The translations under genes were made by a program, and so were the position numbers. Source: Cytobacillus firmus (GTDB lineage: Bacteria > Bacillota > Bacilli > Bacillales > Cytobacillaceae). From it: a DNA stretch of 64,000 nt. The notes beneath the pieces were generated by a model. It made no database searches. It was not told the DNA's origin and saw only the letters and a program-made list of their open reading frames with translations. Below are positions 61,566-64,000 of this stretch, one piece after another (position 1 is the stretch's first letter; each line of letters opens with the position of its first letter). The stretch covers positions 1-64,000 of the forward strand of contig NZ_JAMBOJ010000021.1 in the NCBI RefSeq assembly GCF_023715565.1, given 5' to 3'.

Positions 61566-62195
61566 CTATTTCTCAACCTTTTCAGGCTTTATTTCTGGAT
61601 TTACAGTAAATTTCAAGTTTTTGTGACGGCTTCCGTCCTTAAGCCCAACAAGCTTTCTTGCACTTTCCATAATCTCTACAAGTGCTTTGTAATCCTGTTC
61701 CAGAGTATTTAATTCTTTAATTAATTTCTCATTTTCCGCAGCCAGGTAATACATTTGCTTCTCCAGCTCCTGAATGCGTTTCAAAGCACCGGGATCTTCT
61801 GCAGATACAGGCTTCTGAGCTTTCTCATATAAAGATTTCAGAAAGCCGGCTAATTCATCAAACTCGATTTCCCTACTAATTGCCTGCACTGTGTTTTCGC
61901 TTTTATCCGCCTTTCCCTCAGGAACTGCATGATAATCCTTTTCACTTCCAGCAGCATGCGGGCTTTTCTTCATTTCTTTTCTCTGCTTTTTTGCCAATTC
62001 AATACCTGATTTATATTGTTTTCTTACATAAGAATTCCAGCGAAATCCGCAGGCAGCCGCTGTTCTGCTTAACTGTTTGCCAACTTCTTCAAATGCCTGC
62101 AGCTGAGTTCCTCCTTCACGTATATGACGGAGCACAACTTCTGCAAGAAGTAAATCTTCATCTTGAGACCAAGCATCCTGACGGGTTGAAGACAT
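61566..62195 (-). CDS. ylbO: YlbO, RsfA-family transcription factor
   Basis: The 209-residue protein has an N-terminal Myb/SANT-like domain ([57 protein letters not shown]), as in RsfA, a sporulation prespore regulator, and a C-terminal coiled coil (about 130-190). Homologue of B. subtilis ylbO, reported as sigma-E controlled. GGAGGGA before the ATG. It probably acts in the mother cell during sporulation. Confidence 0.88.
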   Translation of the reverse strand: MSSTRQDAWSQDEDLLLAEVVLRHIREGGTQLQAFEEVGKQLSRTAAACGFRWNSYVRKQYKSGIELAKKQRKEMKKSPHAAGSEKDYHAVPEGKADKSENTVQAISREIEFDELAGFLKSLYEKAQKPVSAEDPGALKRIQELEKQMYYLAAENEKLIKELNTLEQDYKALVEIMESARKLVGLKDGSRHKNLKFTVNPEIKPEKVEK

Positions 62196-62303
62196 CAGTG
62201 TATCCCTCCTAGTGTTTTTCTTTATACATATGCCAATGCTAGAAAAGATAGACTGATATCATATTATAAAATGCAACTTTATTCATCCCCATAAAGAATA
62301 CAC

Positions 62304-63062
62304 TTATGACTTATTCAGAAAGCTGTCAACTTTGGCATGGTGTGCTTCTTCCTCCCATAAAACAGAACAGCGGCGGACTTCCTGGTCAATTCTCTCTTCT
62401 AAGCCTGCTTTCTCCCACTTATTTACAAGAAGATCTTTATAAGCTTCCAATACCTCACTCTCAAGTCTAAGCATTCTTTCCAGAAAACGCAGACATCCAT
62501 CGGTTGAATCCCCCTGAAAGACTGAATGTACAAAACCTAATTCTTTTAATTCCTCTTCATTATATAACTTTGCTTCCATCAGCATTCTCATGGCATTGGC
62601 AGGAAGCATCTTTTCCATAATAATGGAACCGCCTCCCCAGCCGGTTGTTATGGCTAAAGTCCCCTGAACGAAACCTGCTTTTATTCCTGTTTTAGCAATT
62701 CTGTAATCACATGCAGCAGCCAGTTCACAGCCACCGCCGACAGCTGTTCCATTCAATATTGTAATAGTTGGTTTACGCAAGAATAGTAATTTTTTTAAAA
62801 GAGCAGCCATTCTGCTTAGCATTCCTAAAGCTTCATTTTCTGTCTTTAAACTGTGAAAGGAAGATAGGTCCCCTCCTGAGCAAAAAGCCTGGTCTCCCTC
62901 ACCAGTAATCGCGAGCGCCTTAACTGATTTCTTGCCAGCCATATGTACTGCGATCTCCAGACCATCCATAACCTCATAGTTTACGGCATTTCTTTTTTCA
63001 GGTCTGTTAATCCTGAAAATTAACAGGCCATTCTCATATTCTTCAATTATGTAGGGTTTCAT
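62304..63062 (-). CDS. Enoyl-CoA hydratase/isomerase family protein
   Basis: A 252-residue crotonase-fold protein with oxyanion-hole motifs FCSGGDLSSF and GTAVGGGCELAAACDYRIA. The catalytic Glu positions of true hydratases are not evident (the helix reads QGTLAITTGWGGG), so it could be a hydrolase (3-hydroxyisobutyryl-CoA-like), isomerase or decarboxylase. ATG 63062 has GGAGGT 4 bases upstream. It lies between ylbO and rpmF, where B. subtilis has no such gene; possibly linked to the nearby acyl-CoA carboxylase. Confidence 0.85.
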   Translation of the reverse strand: MKPYIIEEYENGLLIFRINRPEKRNAVNYEVMDGLEIAVHMAGKKSVKALAITGEGDQAFCSGGDLSSFHSLKTENEALGMLSRMAALLKKLLFLRKPTITILNGTAVGGGCELAAACDYRIAKTGIKAGFVQGTLAITTGWGGGSIIMEKMLPANAMRMLMEAKLYNEEELKELGFVHSVFQGDSTDGCLRFLERMLRLESEVLEAYKDLLVNKWEKAGLEERIDQEVRRCSVLWEEEAHHAKVDSFLNKS

Positions 63063-63160
63063 GGCTACCTCCAAAATTTTCGATTAAACTATTTTTAATA
63101 TTAGCAAAAATAGGGATAGCTTTAAACTTATAATATATAAATCGATCCTTTAAAACGACA

Positions 63161-63326
63161 AAAGAGGCTGGGACAGAACTAAATTGTCCGTTGTTAAAGC
63201 CGAATGATTTCTATTTTAAAAAGTAATAAAAATAAAAAAAACGAACTATTACGAAACTCTAAATCAGAATTTCGAATAATAGTTCGTTTTTTTCTTTGGT
63301 CGAAATGCTTTTGTCCCAGCCCCTTT
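63161..63326. repeat. MITE-like element containing a strong bidirectional hairpin
   Basis: Outer arms AAAGAGGCTGGGACA (63161-63175) and TGTCCCAGCCCCTTT (63312-63326) are 15-bp inverted repeats with one mismatch. Inside is a long hairpin: AAAAAACGAACTATTA paired with its complement ending AGTTCGTTTTTT, also extended by CGAAA/TTTCG (about 63235-63294). No coding frame. It stands right after rpmF and gives a T-run on both strands, so it may also terminate the rpmF transcript. Confidence 0.75.
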
Positions 63327-63338
63327 GTATCTAAAGGA

Positions 63339-63512
63339 TTAGTCGTTAACTACTTCTTTTCCTTTGTAAGTTCCGCAAGCTTTGCAAACGCGGTGAGCAA
63401 GTTTCATTTCACCACAGTTTGGGCATTCTACCATACCAGGAACCTGTAATTTAAAATGGGTACGACGTTTTCTCTTCGCAGTTTTAGATGTTCTTCTAAA
63501 AGGTACAGCCAT
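63339..63512 (-). CDS. rpmF: Ribosomal protein bL32
   Basis: The 57-residue large-subunit protein [21 protein letters not shown]... is the zinc-binding (C+) form with C30-x2-C33 and C43-x2-C46. ATG 63512 has GGAGGTG upstream. It is co-transcribed with the DUF177 gene upstream, as in most Bacillales. Confidence 0.98.
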   Translation of the reverse strand: MAVPFRRTSKTAKRKRRTHFKLQVPGMVECPNCGEMKLAHRVCKACGTYKGKEVVND

Positions 63513-63630
63513 TCTTCCCACCTCCTTAAAGAGTATTAGAGGATGTCCATAGGAATTGGACAAACCCATTAAGAAAGTTATGAAGGCCAGAGCAAGCTGG
63601 TGTCTTCAAGTGCTTCTTGTTTTTCTTCCG

Positions 63631-64000
63631 TTATGAATCGGAAGAAGGATCATTCTGATCAAAAAATTGAGCAAGTCCGGCAAGACGAGGATCTACTTTA
63701 TCCTGTTTATCCTGCTCATGAATGACCTCCCAATCCTTACCGGATTGCGGAGCTCCCTCTTCACTGCTGTCTTCGCAGAAAACTTGCATTGGGACTTCTA
63801 GTAAAAGGATCTCATGAAGGATCGGATTTAAATCAATCACATCCCCTTTTACCTGGTGAACTTCCTCTTCAGTCTCATAATCAGGACCTTTTAATAAGAA
63901 AGTTTCAGTTGTTTCAACATTAATTGGATAATTTACGTCAACTAAAGTACGAGAACAAGGCAGTATTAAATGACCCTTTATAGTTAAATGAAAAGTCACT
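63631..64000 (-). CDS. ylbN: DUF177 protein (YceD/YlbN), 23S rRNA accumulation family; partial
   Basis: The C-terminal 123 codons of a YceD-like protein: FHLTIKGHLILPCSRTLVDVNYPI, then EEVHQVKGDVIDLNPILHEILLLEVPMQVFC, and the acidic tail DPRLAGLAQFFDQNDPSSDS. The family is about 170 residues; the N-terminus lies beyond base 64000. The GTG at 63999 is an internal Val, not the start. Bacterial YceD is linked to 23S rRNA processing and is nearly always beside rpmF. Confidence 0.92.
   Translation of the reverse strand, partial: VTFHLTIKGHLILPCSRTLVDVNYPINVETTETFLLKGPDYETEEEVHQVKGDVIDLNPILHEILLLEVPMQVFCEDSSEEGAPQSGKDWEVIHEQDKQDKVDPRLAGLAQFFDQNDPSSDS

Overview
The window is a chromosomal segment of a low-GC, endospore-forming Firmicute of the family Bacillaceae. 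Gene content, gene order and protein similarity resemble Bacillus subtilis throughout, and the sequence looks like a Cytobacillus/Bacillus firmus-type relative; the genus is an inference. Supporting evidence: sporulation genes (spoIIGA, sigE, sigG, spoVD, spoVE), bacillithiol synthesis (bshC), RemA, PyrR attenuators and an Ile T-box. Nearly everything is on the minus strand, so the biological order runs from high to low coordinates.

Layout in the direction of transcription. (1) 64000-61566: DUF177 protein (cut by the window edge), rpmF, an enoyl-CoA hydratase-like gene and the RsfA-family ylbO; ylbP (GNAT) lies on the plus strand. (2) 60754-57521: a three-gene biotin-dependent acyl-CoA carboxylase operon placed between the ylbP and ylbQ homologues, with cre-like sites upstream. 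(3) 57335-54280: panE/ylbQ, a DUF3397 membrane protein, bshC. (4) 54001-34256: the dcw cluster mraZ-rsmH-ftsL-pbpB-spoVD-murE-(Mur N-domain stub)-mraY-murD-spoVE-murG-murB-divIB-ylxW-ylxX-sbp-ftsA-ftsZ, headed by a 10-bp-phased MraZ operator. (5) hmp (plus strand, Fnr-type box at its promoter), then spoIIGA-sigE-sigG. (6) ylmC-ylmD-ylmE-sepF-ylmG-ylmH-divIVA. (7) ileS with an Ile T-box, ylyA, lspA, ylyB. (8) The full de novo UMP operon pyrR-pyrP-pyrB-pyrC-carA-carB-pyrK-pyrD-pyrF-pyrE with three PyrR attenuators. (9) An IS3-family element, then rqcH (plus strand), a tandem palindromic repeat, a P-type Ca2+-ATPase, yicC, remA, gmk and rpoZ.

The genes form a growth and division block: nucleotide supply (pyr, gmk), peptidoglycan precursors (mur, mraY), the divisome (fts, divIB, sepF, divIVA), the forespore and mother-cell sigma switch, and translation quality control (rqcH, ylmH). 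I do not see a wholly new multi-gene defence or biosynthetic system. The most unusual observations are: an IS element inserted in the loop of the shared rqcH/pyrE terminator, carrying its own replacement terminator facing the pyr operon; a stand-alone Mur-ligase N-terminal domain gene inside the dcw cluster; two strong promoters whose -35 boxes contain the TGA stop of the upstream gene; two 128-bp tandem palindromic repeats; and an ftsA-ftsZ spacer with a long-range inverted repeat.
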